59,050 nt of DNA from Chitinivibrionales bacterium (lineage in GTDB: Bacteria; Fibrobacterota; Chitinivibrionia; Chitinivibrionales; WJKA01), in the NCBI GenBank assembly GCA_014728215.1, contig WJLZ01000170.1, positions 1 to 59,050 on the forward strand. The letters run 5' to 3'. The position numbers were made by a program, and so were the translations under genes. Shown piece after piece: positions 51,589-59,050 of this stretch (position 1 is its first letter; each line of letters begins with the position of its first letter). The notes under the pieces were generated by a model that did not search any database, was not told where the DNA came from, and saw only the letters and a list, made by a program, of their open reading frames with translations.

Positions 51589-52404
51589 ATGAAACAAAGT
51601 GCAGTACTCTCTCTTATATTATTTACTATGATATCTTTTCCCGGCTGTATTGTTCAAAAATCCGTCTATCCCGCGCCTTCGCTGGAAGTGCCGTCGCCTG
51701 CGCCCTCTCCGTTGAGAGAAATCAGGCTCACTACCGATTCACGGCTCACCGTTACAGGATGGGAATTCCGCAACGAAAATCTTCCGGGAAACATGCCGGT
51801 AGTTCTCTATCTTCACGGCAATGCCGAAAACCTCGCAACCCTCCGTCAGTCGGGACAATTCGCCCTTCTTCAGATGCTGAACGTTCATTTTGTGGCCCTC
51901 GATTACCCCGGCTACGGGCGAAGCGAAGGGAAACCTTCGGAAAAAAGCGTCGGCGAAGCTTGCGATGTATTTTTGAAATGGGTTCAATCGCAGTATCCGG
52001 ATAACCCACGGATAGTCTGCGGATGGTCGTTGGGCGCCGCTGCGGCAATTACGTGTGCTGCTGCAAATCCCGACGCCGTTGACGGTCTCATTGCCGTGAG
52101 CGGTTGGACTTCGTTGCACGATGTCGCCTCACAGTTTTACCCCTCCTGGCTGGTAAAGATAGTGGTGAGAGACGTGTATCCATCGATATCAACAATTCAG
52201 AAGATTTCCTGCCCCGTGCTGATTATCCACGGCAAAAACGACCGGCTTATCCCTTTCAATCAGGGAAAACGTCTTGCGGAAGCTTCTCCGGGATGCCGAT
52301 TCGTTCCGGTCCCCGGAAGAGCCCATAACGATCTGCTTTCGGATCCGGCGGTGTGGGAATCGATTGGTGAATTTATGCGGCAGAACCTGAGAGAGCAGGA
52401 ATGA
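51589..52404 (+). CDS. Alpha/beta hydrolase, predicted lipoprotein
   Basis: This 271-residue protein has a signal with lipobox (ISFPGC). The hydrolase fold shows YLHGNAENL as the oxyanion-hole strand, GWSLGAAAA as the nucleophile elbow (Ser), an Asp in HGKNDRLIPF, and a final His in GRAHNDLL. This set matches the YpfH/BAAT-like or abhydrolase-13 type. It is a cell-envelope hydrolase; the ester or peptide substrate is unknown. The ribosome site is weak, but the start is fixed by the signal peptide. Confidence 0.82.
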   Translation: MKQSAVLSLILFTMISFPGCIVQKSVYPAPSLEVPSPAPSPLREIRLTTDSRLTVTGWEFRNENLPGNMPVVLYLHGNAENLATLRQSGQFALLQMLNVHFVALDYPGYGRSEGKPSEKSVGEACDVFLKWVQSQYPDNPRIVCGWSLGAAAAITCAAANPDAVDGLIAVSGWTSLHDVASQFYPSWLVKIVVRDVYPSISTIQKISCPVLIIHGKNDRLIPFNQGKRLAEASPGCRFVPVPGRAHNDLLSDPAVWESIGEFMRQNLREQE

Positions 52405-52449
52405 CCATGGAGCATGCGGATACAGAGCGCGTCCGGACCGATCGCATCG

Positions 52450-53352
52450 TTACTCGCTCAGCATTCCAGTTATCTCATCGGCGAGCTGATCCCCGGTAAA
52501 GCCCTCATGCTCGAGCAGGCCGGGCAACAAAAGCGGCTTGAACCAGGTCTTTTTCAGGGCGATCTGTTGTAATGGGGTTCGCACATTCTCTTTTACCAGA
52601 AGCTCCGCAACAGCGGTGAACAAGCCGCCGGTCGGGATGTGATCTTCGATAGTAATCAACATGCAGGTGGTTCGGGCTGCATGAAGAACCGCATTTTCAT
52701 CAAGTGGACGCACAAACCGCATGTTGATCAGGTTGACCGATATCCCCGCTTCGATAAGCTTGAGCGCAGCTTCGTAAACAGAACCGGTAAGCATGCCGTA
52801 AGTGAGGATGGTGATATCGGTCCCTTCGGTGAGCCGCTCACTTTTGCCGATCTCTACCTTATGGGTATGAGAAATTGATGTCGGCAAAGCATTGAACCGG
52901 ATATAGAAGGGGCTTTTGCTTTCCAGCACCACGGGGAGGGCCTCACAGAGTTCCTGTTCATCGGCAGGGCAGAAAATGTTCATCGATGGGATCGTTCGCA
53001 TGAGCGCGATGTCTTCGACCGCCTGATGAGTCGGGCCGTTTGCTTCGGACAGAAAACCGGGGATCGTTCCCATGATTTTCACCGGCAGGGATGGGTACCC
53101 GATATCGGTACGCACAAATTCATAGGCCCGCATGGTGATAAAGGCCGCAAGGCAATGGACAATGGGGATTCTTCCCCGCAACGCCAGACCCGCAGCAGTG
53201 CCGGCCAGCGATTGCTCTGCAATGCCGGCGTCGACAAACCGGTCCGGAAGCTCCTCTGCAAAAGAACGGATTGGGCCTCTGTTCTCTGCAGTGAGAATAA
53301 TAAGGCGGCTGTTCTGTCGTGCTAAGTGAAGTAAGGTGTGTTCATAGTTCAT
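52450..53352 (-). CDS. Transketolase, C-terminal subunit (split type)
   Basis: This 300-residue protein is the second half of a two-gene transketolase of the pentose phosphate pathway. It has the pyrimidine-binding domain (DAGIAEQSLAGTAAGLALRG with the conserved Glu) and the C-terminal domain. It lies 80 bp after the N-terminal subunit gene and is expected to form a heterotetramer with it. A split layout like this is common in archaea and many deep bacteria. Thiamine diphosphate binds between the two subunits. No truncation is seen. Confidence 0.88.
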   Translation of the reverse strand: MNYEHTLLHLARQNSRLIILTAENRGPIRSFAEELPDRFVDAGIAEQSLAGTAAGLALRGRIPIVHCLAAFITMRAYEFVRTDIGYPSLPVKIMGTIPGFLSEANGPTHQAVEDIALMRTIPSMNIFCPADEQELCEALPVVLESKSPFYIRFNALPTSISHTHKVEIGKSERLTEGTDITILTYGMLTGSVYEAALKLIEAGISVNLINMRFVRPLDENAVLHAARTTCMLITIEDHIPTGGLFTAVAELLVKENVRTPLQQIALKKTWFKPLLLPGLLEHEGFTGDQLADEITGMLSE

Positions 53353-53402
53353 TGCCGTGAAATAGCCTCGATGATTTCAGAGTGAAAAAGTTAAAATAAT
53401 GA

Positions 53403-53456
53403 TGGAGTACCAGGCTAGCCGGTGTATTGTCCTTACCCCATTACTCCATTACTCCA
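53403..53456. repeat. Intergenic repeat, TGGAGTA/TCCATTAC family, direct copy
   Basis: TGGAGTACCAGGC at the start and CCATTACTCCATTACTCC at the end flank a TGTATTGTCC block. It aligns over ~50 bases with the minus strand of 24538-24600. It sits in the gap between the two transketolase subunit genes, overlapping the end of the N-terminal subunit gene. Confidence 0.55.
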
Positions 53457-54272
53457 GTTTTTCTCCATCTCCCTCATAAGTTCCGATGCTTCCTCCACTG
53501 TCGGCTGCATGAACCACTTGTCGGTTCTGGATTCCATAGAAGGGATTCCCTTGCCCCGCACCGTCTCGGCGATAATGGCCGAGGGTTTCGATTTTCCGAA
53601 GGGCACTGAAGTGAGTGTGTTATTGATAATCTCAAAATCGTGGCCGTCAATGCGGGTAACCCCACAGCCGAATGCAGCAAACTTGTCCTCGAGTTTTTCC
53701 AATGGAATAAGATCCTCGGTCGGAACATTTGCCTGCAATTGATTCCGGTCCGTAATGATAATCATGTTATCCAGTTTATAGGCCTGCGCAGTGAGCAATG
53801 CTTCCCAGTTGGAACCCTCATTGAGTTCACCATCACCGGTTACAACGACAACCCTGTTGTTTGTCTTCTGCCGTTTGCAGTCAATCGCAACTCCCACTGC
53901 AAGGGGAAGCATATGCCCCAGTGAACCGGAATGGAATTCGATTCCAGGGATGTTCGGATTCGGGTGAAGATATATATGATCGTTCGGTGAAAGGTGATTG
54001 TTCAGATGGTCTTTGGAAATCAGCCCCGATTCGGCGAGAACCCCATAGAGCGCCGGCGCCGCATGGCCTTTGGATAAAAAGAAATAATCCCGGCCGGGAT
54101 TCTGCAGGTTCGATTTTGAAATATTTAAAAAATACTGGTATAAACAGATAAGAATATCAGTGCATGAAAAGGAGGCGCCAACAAAGCATCCTCCCCGCGT
54201 GCTCATCGTGAGTATGTGCCTGCGCACGTCAAACGCCATTTTCCGAAGATTGTGTATCTGATCCTGATGCAT
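53433..54272 (-). CDS. Transketolase, N-terminal subunit (split type)
   Basis: This ~279-residue protein starts at ATG 54272 with the strong CCGGAGG site; a longer frame upstream has no start signal. It has the thiamine diphosphate binding fold, with GDGELNEGSNWEALLTA, FLSKGHAAPALYG as the conserved His, and HLHPNP near the active site. It moves two-carbon units between sugar phosphates with the partner subunit encoded downstream. The end of the gene runs into an intergenic repeat. Confidence 0.88.
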   Translation of the reverse strand: MHQDQIHNLRKMAFDVRRHILTMSTRGGCFVGASFSCTDILICLYQYFLNISKSNLQNPGRDYFFLSKGHAAPALYGVLAESGLISKDHLNNHLSPNDHIYLHPNPNIPGIEFHSGSLGHMLPLAVGVAIDCKRQKTNNRVVVVTGDGELNEGSNWEALLTAQAYKLDNMIIITDRNQLQANVPTEDLIPLEKLEDKFAAFGCGVTRIDGHDFEIINNTLTSVPFGKSKPSAIIAETVRGKGIPSMESRTDKWFMQPTVEEASELMREMEKNWSNGVMG

Positions 54273-54446
54273 GTTTAATCCTCCGGTATGTTGAGCCGAT
54301 TCGGTTTTAATGAAAATAATACACGTAGAAAAAGGTATGGTTATATCAGACAACTTTTTGAAGAACCGGATGCGGGGCAGGGGAGATGCATGTTTCGGAA
54401 AGCACCTTTGCCGCGGTGCCGGAAATCAATAGTGCGTTCACTGGTC

Positions 54447-55529
54447 TCAATGACGCCGGGGGGCGACGGATTGTGTTACATTGTGGGCCGCCTTCGGAAT
54501 AGTAAAGTAAAATGTCGCCCCCTCTCCCGGGGTGGATTCGGCCCATATTTTTCCTCCATGGCGCATGATGACGCGTTCTGCTATTGCCAGTCCGATTCCT
54601 GTGCCGTGAAATTCCTTTTCTGCATGAACCCGCGTAAAGGAAGTGAATATGCTCTTTGCATACTGCATATCGAATCCAACACCGTTGTCCCGGACATAAT
54701 AGATCAGCTTCTCGTCTGCTTTCTTTGCACCAACTTCAATATAAGGATTGGAAGTTTTTGCCGTGTATTTCCAGGCGTTGCCAAGAAGGTTGTGTAAGGC
54801 GCTGTAGAGCAATCCTTTATCCGCAGTTACAGTCATATGCTTTTCAATTTTTACCGTCATATTGTCGCGAGGACTGCTTTTCCGAAGCTCTGTAATGATA
54901 TCGGATGCCATTTTACTGAGATCGACAGATTCATAAACGATTTCGTTTCGTGAAATTTGCGAGAGCCGAAGCAGGTCAGAAATAATAGCATCCATTCGCT
55001 TACCGCTTTTCTCGATCTCCTGTACGAACTTCATGCCCTCACTATCCAGGTTTTCGGCATGGAGGGTAGAAAGCGCTTCAGTCATAAAGAAAATATTGTT
55101 AACTGGATTCCGAAGATCGTGAGAGACGGAATAGGTGAATGCTTCAAGCTCCCTGTTGGCAGTTTCGAGTTTTGCCGAGTACTGTTCTGAAAGGGTTTTA
55201 GTCTCCCTGAGATTATTATTTGAACGGATCAACATATTGATAATTATTGTAAAGGCAGTGAATGCGACAAACCCTTCAAATCTATTAACAACAGAGATAA
55301 GGGGCAGAGTTTCTTGCCGAGGGGAGAGAACAAGACCACTTACCAGAAGTACTGCGATGAGGCCAAGCAACATATAAGTATAAACAGAACGCTGGACCAG
55401 GTAGATAATAATGAGCGGGATAATATACAAAATCCACTCAATGTATTCCAGCGGCAGCGAAAGATCAATAAAAAAGACACTTACTGTGCAGACAAGTGCA
55501 GCTGTGATATATAAGATCTGCTTTTTCAT
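54447..55529 (-). CDS. Membrane histidine kinase
   Basis: This 360-residue sensor kinase has four to five N-terminal membrane helices (~8-110), a coiled linker, a HisKA domain with FTYSVSHDLRNPV (phospho-His), and a HATPase domain with LLGNAWKYT, DNGVGFDM and GTGIGLAIAERV. It resembles the phytochrome-type His kinases of FCB bacteria. No response regulator is adjacent, so the partner must be elsewhere. The TGGAGG site supports ATG 55529. The stimulus is unknown; the sensor part is membrane-embedded only. Confidence 0.87.
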   Translation of the reverse strand: MKKQILYITAALVCTVSVFFIDLSLPLEYIEWILYIIPLIIIYLVQRSVYTYMLLGLIAVLLVSGLVLSPRQETLPLISVVNRFEGFVAFTAFTIIINMLIRSNNNLRETKTLSEQYSAKLETANRELEAFTYSVSHDLRNPVNNIFFMTEALSTLHAENLDSEGMKFVQEIEKSGKRMDAIISDLLRLSQISRNEIVYESVDLSKMASDIITELRKSSPRDNMTVKIEKHMTVTADKGLLYSALHNLLGNAWKYTAKTSNPYIEVGAKKADEKLIYYVRDNGVGFDMQYAKSIFTSFTRVHAEKEFHGTGIGLAIAERVIMRHGGKIWAESTPGEGATFYFTIPKAAHNVTQSVAPRRH

Positions 55530-56035
55530 TGGAACCTCCAGTCGCTGAATTGACGGTCAGTAGCAATTATACATTCAGTGGTGCAACCCCAGAGCGTACA
55601 AAAAACAATCCAAGCAGCTTGGCCGAACCAAGCAGGATAAAGAACTGCACCAAGAAGAGAAGTATATGGCCTTCATCAAGAAGATGAACAGCAGATTCCG
55701 GCGACATAGATCTCTCGCTTTCACAACTGAGCACCTAAAACCAGTCTTGTCCAAAATAGAACGCTAATTACGCTGATCAAGCTGATATTCGCTGATCAGA
55801 AAGTTAAAAATATCAGTATTATTATATTTTTCAATTTTTTTGGACAGCACTGACCTAAAATATATAGTGCTAAATAAGCAAATCGCATGCCGCCCTTTAA
55901 GAACTAAAGCATAGCCATGGAGCTTCATCTTTGCCCAGCCGTTGATGCAATCCGGCAAATACCCTATGCTATGTACGTATCATGGGTATCAGCTTGTAAC
56001 ACTCCTTATCAATTATTGCATCGGAGGGCAAACAA
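55530..56035 (+). pseudogene. Gap with possible gene remnant and short tandem repeat
   Basis: The 506-bp spacer lacks an intact gene. From about 55563 to 55757 (+ strand) a frame without a proper start reads NPRAYKKQSKQLGRTKQ and later AFIKKMNSRFRRHRSLAF, which looks like a lysine/arginine-rich coding remnant. At 55764-55800 four units of a ~10-bp pattern (CGCTAATT, CGCTGATCA, GCTGATATT, CGCTGATCA) follow. The rest, to 56035, shows nothing clear. Confidence 0.3.
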
Positions 56036-56887
56036 TCACTCGGTACTCCTGAGCTGGCTCCTCTTCGGCACAAAGTGCTTTCTGGAGAAAAACAGTTCCC
56101 TGTCCACCATTATGAGCGCAACGGCAATCATTGTCAGGACCCCGGTCTGAATACACTTTGTTGCCGGCGAGATTGCCGACACCTCCTGAGACATATTGAT
56201 TATGAAATGAAAAAGCACCGCGGCAAGAATGCTCTTGCCGTTTTTGATGCATACCCAGCTGATAATCACCCCTAAAGGGATAATGGAGACAAAAAAGTTG
56301 AGGGCATACAATGGATTTTGGTGGAAAATCTCGTATTGATAGGAACCTTTGACAAAAAGTAGGGGAAAATGCCAGAATGACCATACCATCCCGAAAATTA
56401 CCGATGCGGTAAAAAACGTGTGTTTACTTTCAAGGCTGTCGAAAGCATAGCCACGCCACCCGAGTTCCTCAAAGGTGGAAGCAAGAAAAAGCAGAAGCAC
56501 AACAGGAACGAATCCCGCAGAAAAAGAGAACCCTTCGGCAAAGTGAAACTGCGAAATTGTTCCCCCGAAGGGGAGCGAAAGGACGATAGAGAGCAGCACC
56601 GACAGGGGCATGATAAGAAAAATGAAGGGAAAAGTTTCAGGAGCGATAAGATGAATATTGACAAGCCGGTTGAAAAACAGCCTCTTGAGAACCGGCTTGC
56701 CCGAAGCGAAGATAAAGACCAGAGAGAGGACAAAGGGCACAATGAGCCCCGCAAGCATGAGGATCATATGCGGGCCGTCACCCCATTCCCGGTGACTCAT
56801 ATATGCCCCCGTGAACCAGAGGGCATAGGTAATGAGATAGGTGAGGATGTAATAGGGCACTGGTTTGTAGGTACGACGGTCGATCAT
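56036..56887 (-). CDS. CPBP-family intramembrane metalloprotease
   Basis: This ~283-residue multi-span protein of the CAAX/bacteriocin-processing type has EELGWRGYAF as the Glu-Glu/Arg motif, WHFPLLF and FHFIINMS as the later His-containing helices, and about seven to eight hydrophobic segments. ATG 56887 after GGGAG is preferred to an earlier TTG. In bacteria such proteins process peptides or membrane proteins, or protect against bacteriocins; the target is unknown. It is the upstream neighbour on the same strand of a gap, not of a clear operon. Confidence 0.85.
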   Translation of the reverse strand: MIDRRTYKPVPYYILTYLITYALWFTGAYMSHREWGDGPHMILMLAGLIVPFVLSLVFIFASGKPVLKRLFFNRLVNIHLIAPETFPFIFLIMPLSVLLSIVLSLPFGGTISQFHFAEGFSFSAGFVPVVLLLFLASTFEELGWRGYAFDSLESKHTFFTASVIFGMVWSFWHFPLLFVKGSYQYEIFHQNPLYALNFFVSIIPLGVIISWVCIKNGKSILAAVLFHFIINMSQEVSAISPATKCIQTGVLTMIAVALIMVDRELFFSRKHFVPKRSQLRSTE

Positions 56888-56955
56888 TGTGTCTCCCAAC
56901 TGGTGTTTGTTTACGTTTAGGTTATGGGCTTTTGCCTCCTGTTCAGGGGGCGGGG

Positions 56956-57546
56956 TTATCCTCTCCCGAAGCGCCAGGCAATGCCGACCCCTGCCGAAAG
57001 ATAGCGCAAATCGGCGTCGACAACAGTATTGTCGATATCAATTTCCCGGGACAGGGACCGGTATCGAAGGCCCGGGGTCAACCGGAGGTGGTCGGTAATA
57101 TCGAATGCAAGCCCGGCCCCGGCCTGCCAGCCCAGACCATGGGGTGAACTGTCGACTATCTCGCCCTCACTGTCTTCCGTTTCGATATGATTGTACAAAA
57201 TCCCGGCCCGTACATAATACTTCAGCATGGAACGGCCGAAAGGATACATGGCCTGCACCCCCAGAACATACCCGGTCTCTTCAAACCGGACGTCGGGACC
57301 GGCAAAGGACTGATCGGCCGTCACCCGGTTCCATCCCCATCCGGCATAGGCACAAAAAGAACCGATAAATCGATATGCCACCGTGCCTTCAAAACCAAAT
57401 CCCGGCGTGAGATCGGCGTCACCAAGCTCCTTGACCGGAAATGATCCTCCCGGGCGCAATTCCAGACTCCATCGGTTCTGGGCCCCGGCCGAAAAGGTGA
57501 AGATTACAATCGCCATGCAGATGAATGTGATAAACCGTCGAATCAC
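56956..57546 (-). CDS. Outer-membrane beta-barrel (OmpA-N/opacity-like) protein
   Basis: This ~196-residue protein starts at GTG 57546 with an ideal AGGAGG site. It has a signal peptide (ICMAIVIFTFSAGAQ) and eight to ten amphipathic strands with aromatic belts (VAYRFIGSFCAYAGWGWN, YYVRAGILYNHIET, LTPGLRYRSLSREI), ending in a strand close to VGIAWRFGRG. It matches small porin-like or adhesion barrel families. It is 68 bp upstream, on the same strand, of the CPBP protease gene. No ligand can be assigned. Confidence 0.8.
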   Translation of the reverse strand: MIRRFITFICMAIVIFTFSAGAQNRWSLELRPGGSFPVKELGDADLTPGFGFEGTVAYRFIGSFCAYAGWGWNRVTADQSFAGPDVRFEETGYVLGVQAMYPFGRSMLKYYVRAGILYNHIETEDSEGEIVDSSPHGLGWQAGAGLAFDITDHLRLTPGLRYRSLSREIDIDNTVVDADLRYLSAGVGIAWRFGRG

Positions 57547-58000
57547 TGATACCTCCTGGTTAGTGGTGTGTAAATAAAACAAAACGATAGATTCTCTCTC
57601 TCTGTCTTTGCAATCACCGTGCCCGACATGGCACGTTGTTGTAACATCAATATTTATAACGAGTTATAGATATCTCCGGTGATCCTCTGGAAATCAGACC
57701 CCTGTGAATTATTTCGCGGGAATGATCGGGGGAAATTGTAGTAAGTCGATGATATAGTATGCTTTAGGCATTGCGATTCAGTTTGTCCCGGTGTGAAAAT
57801 GCTCACAGGGGGAAGACAGCTTTACCGCCGTGCTACCACATTTCAGGATAGACTTCTTTTTCCCGCACTATATATATTTATTTTATTAACGTAGGGTAAT
57901 ACAAAAGTACCATGAGTTCCATTACTCCAATGCTCAACCACACTTCTATATCGCTCAGTGCGCCGCTCCACTATCTCATTTTTTCCCCCGGAGGAATCCC
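57547..58000. other. Divergent intergenic region, with TCCATTAC-type repeat
   Basis: This 454-bp spacer lies between a minus-strand barrel gene and a plus-strand lipoprotein gene. CGTGCC..GGCACG at about 57617-57634 is a small hairpin. At 57905-57975 TTCCATTACTCCAATGCTC matches the intergenic repeat family. I see no gene, tRNA or known riboswitch. Confidence 0.4.
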
Positions 58001-58567
58001 ATGTGTCGTGTACTAATACCGCTCCTTTTATCTGGACTGCTCTTTTCCTGCGCGAAACAGACTACCAGGGTCAGTTATCCTGAGAAATTTGAAGGACTCA
58101 CCCAGCTTGTACTGGCATCGGAGACCAAGACCATGGTGTTCACCGACACCACGGTGCAGAAAGTGTTAGGCATCAAGATTTCCAGCGCCCAGGTGAAAGT
58201 GACCTCGAGTGTGACCTTCGATTTCTATCTGGATTTCGACAAGGACGACTATACCATGAAATACAGCGCTTCGGGCGATACGCTGAAATTTACTGCTCCG
58301 CCGCTCAGGGTGAAAAAACCGGTGATCAACAGCACCACTGTTTCCTACCCGGAAAAGAGTTTCCTGATCAACGAGCAGGATAAAGCGGTTCGGAAACTCG
58401 AAAAACTTACCGATGAGTTTATGGATGAAGGCGAGGAGCTTCTGAAAAAGGGATATGTGAAAGAAAAATGCCGGGAGATGCTCCGTAAATACCTGCTCGA
58501 TCTGGGCAAGAAGTCGGGATATCCGGTCAAGACGGTGATAATCACCTTTCAGGAGATTGCTGCCTAA
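58001..58567 (+). CDS. Predicted lipoprotein, DUF4230-like
   Basis: This 188-residue protein has a signal peptide ending in a lipobox (LLFSCAKQ) and a long periplasmic domain with strand-rich VLGIKISSAQVKVTSSVTFD and a helical end (EDKAVRKLEKLTDEFMDEGE in essence, then KKGYVKEKCREMLRKYL). It resembles the DUF4230 group of uncharacterised lipoproteins. CCCGGAGGAA precedes the ATG. It is followed by the end region with no further intact gene. Function is unknown. Confidence 0.72.
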   Translation: MCRVLIPLLLSGLLFSCAKQTTRVSYPEKFEGLTQLVLASETKTMVFTDTTVQKVLGIKISSAQVKVTSSVTFDFYLDFDKDDYTMKYSASGDTLKFTAPPLRVKKPVINSTTVSYPEKSFLINEQDKAVRKLEKLTDEFMDEGEELLKKGYVKEKCREMLRKYLLDLGKKSGYPVKTVIITFQEIAA

Positions 58568-58887
58568 GAAGAATTATAGCACAGGCTGCAGTGCCGGGAA
58601 TGGCGTGTTCGCAAACGAGCCGCTGGAACTGCTAAAGCGCTTTAATTCCCCGTTTGGTGCGTGGTCATTTCCTTCTTCTCTTTCTCAGGCTATCTTCTAT
58701 AATCGGAAATCTTTTTCCGGTGTTTTTAAGAAATTATTTTCCGGTGCAGACAATTTATCTTCCATGTTTTTTGCATATTCATTATCTGATAAATAATCTA
58801 TTGTTCTCATCATTTTTTTACCATATTGAAAGTTTTCTGTAAATTTATTGAAAAAGTATATCCTTCGTTTCTTTCATCACTTTCACC
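58568..58887 (-). other. Terminal gap with possible small gene or remnant on minus strand
   Basis: This 320-bp AT-rich stretch has no confident gene. On the minus strand, 58697-58813 reads MMRTIDYLSDNEYAKNMEDK and so on for 38 residues, and 58814-58877 reads MKETKDILFSINLQKTFNMV in the frame before it. A run of seven A (58813-58819) separates them; one more A would join them into a ~60-residue protein. That pattern suggests a decayed small gene or a sequencing indel. Confidence 0.35.
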
Positions 58888-59050
58888 TAAGCCGGCAAAG
58901 CCGGAAAGCGTTCAATGACGAGATCAAGATTCTTGAGAATGATTCTCTGGTGGGGGAACCGCATAGCGTTTCCCCCTGGTCTGAGTTCCCGATTACAATC
59001 GGGATCTCAGACGCACCCCCTCCAGCAAGGGCGGCCGCGCTATGTTGGGC
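58888..59050 (-). repeat. Right copy of terminal inverted hairpin-rich repeat
   Basis: This is the inverted counterpart of 17-180. Its long stem (58962-58995) carries T-A where the left copy has C-G, so pairing is kept. It extends to the last base of the window, so the true end of the repeat is not seen. The element has no gene and is probably interspersed in the genome. Confidence 0.9.

Noticed and set aside
56420-56920. 166-residue plus-strand frame opposite the CPBP protease
   Set aside because: It is extremely lysine/glutamate/arginine rich, as expected when hydrophobic membrane codons are read on the other strand.
1-59050. CRISPR arrays, tRNA/rRNA genes and intact insertion sequences
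   Set aside because: I looked for regularly spaced repeats, cloverleaf-like segments and transposase motifs and saw none that could be supported; the small repeats found are dispersed pairs or hairpins.

Overview
The window reads as one contig of a Gram-negative bacterium of about 50% GC. It encodes outer-membrane lipoproteins, a TolC-type channel, outer-membrane beta-barrels and large secreted proteins. The C-terminal tails of some secreted proteins (a YPNP start followed by a 'PGTY..' strand) resemble the sorting domains of the Bacteroidetes/Fibrobacteres group. I suspect a Fibrobacterota-like or related FCB lineage, but no rRNA or other phylogenetic marker is present to settle it. I found no tRNA, rRNA, CRISPR array or intact transposase.

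Both ends are copies of one ~164-bp hairpin-rich repeat in opposite orientation (17-180 and 58888-59050). The window therefore probably ends where an assembly broke in a dispersed repeat, or it is a segment bounded by inverted repeats.

Region 1 (about 0.3-9 kb, + strand) is a catabolic operon. It encodes a FadR-type GntR regulator with a palindromic operator candidate, two short-chain dehydrogenases, a sugar-lactonase-like amidohydrolase, a D-2-hydroxyacid dehydrogenase, a LarA-type (nickel-pincer) racemase/epimerase, a VOC protein and a fused alpha-beta TPP-dependent E1. Region 2 (10.1-14.2 kb) is an iron-type alcohol dehydrogenase followed by five tightly packed genes that I do not recognise, except that one has a molybdopterin-binding (MoCF/CinA-like) fold signature. 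Then come a GT2/GT87-type glycosyltransferase pair, a cytosolic GH78 alpha-L-rhamnosidase on the - strand, and a divergent aldehyde dehydrogenase. Together, 0-21 kb suggests deoxyhexose or sugar-acid catabolism in which rhamnose is freed, oxidised and delactonised. The usual dehydratase and diketo-acid hydrolase are missing here.

Region 3 (21.5-28.6 kb) is a self-contained efflux operon of seven genes: TetR, TolC-like, HlyD-like lipoprotein, two ABC ATPases and two ABC-2 permeases. Neighbouring genes overlap at nearly every junction. A sulfatase gene broken by an internal deletion and frame change follows.

Region 4 (30.8-46.7 kb) is mostly housekeeping and envelope genes: TPR proteins, a STAS protein, a secreted HExxH metalloprotease with a coupled lipoprotein, DsbD, aconitase, N-acetylglutamate synthase, a Cu/Zn-type permease, a PAS membrane protein and a MetE-like protein. 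Region 5 (46.7-51.2 kb) has an AT-rich PIN toxin/antitoxin cassette inside 19-bp inverted repeats, then secreted and outer-membrane proteins of unknown role. Region 6 (51.2-58.6 kb) has a zinc-ribbon protein, an alpha/beta hydrolase lipoprotein, a split transketolase, a histidine kinase, a CPBP protease, a beta-barrel and a DUF4230-like lipoprotein.

Several intergenic repeat families recur. Two of them show compensatory base changes between copies, which suggests that their folded form matters.
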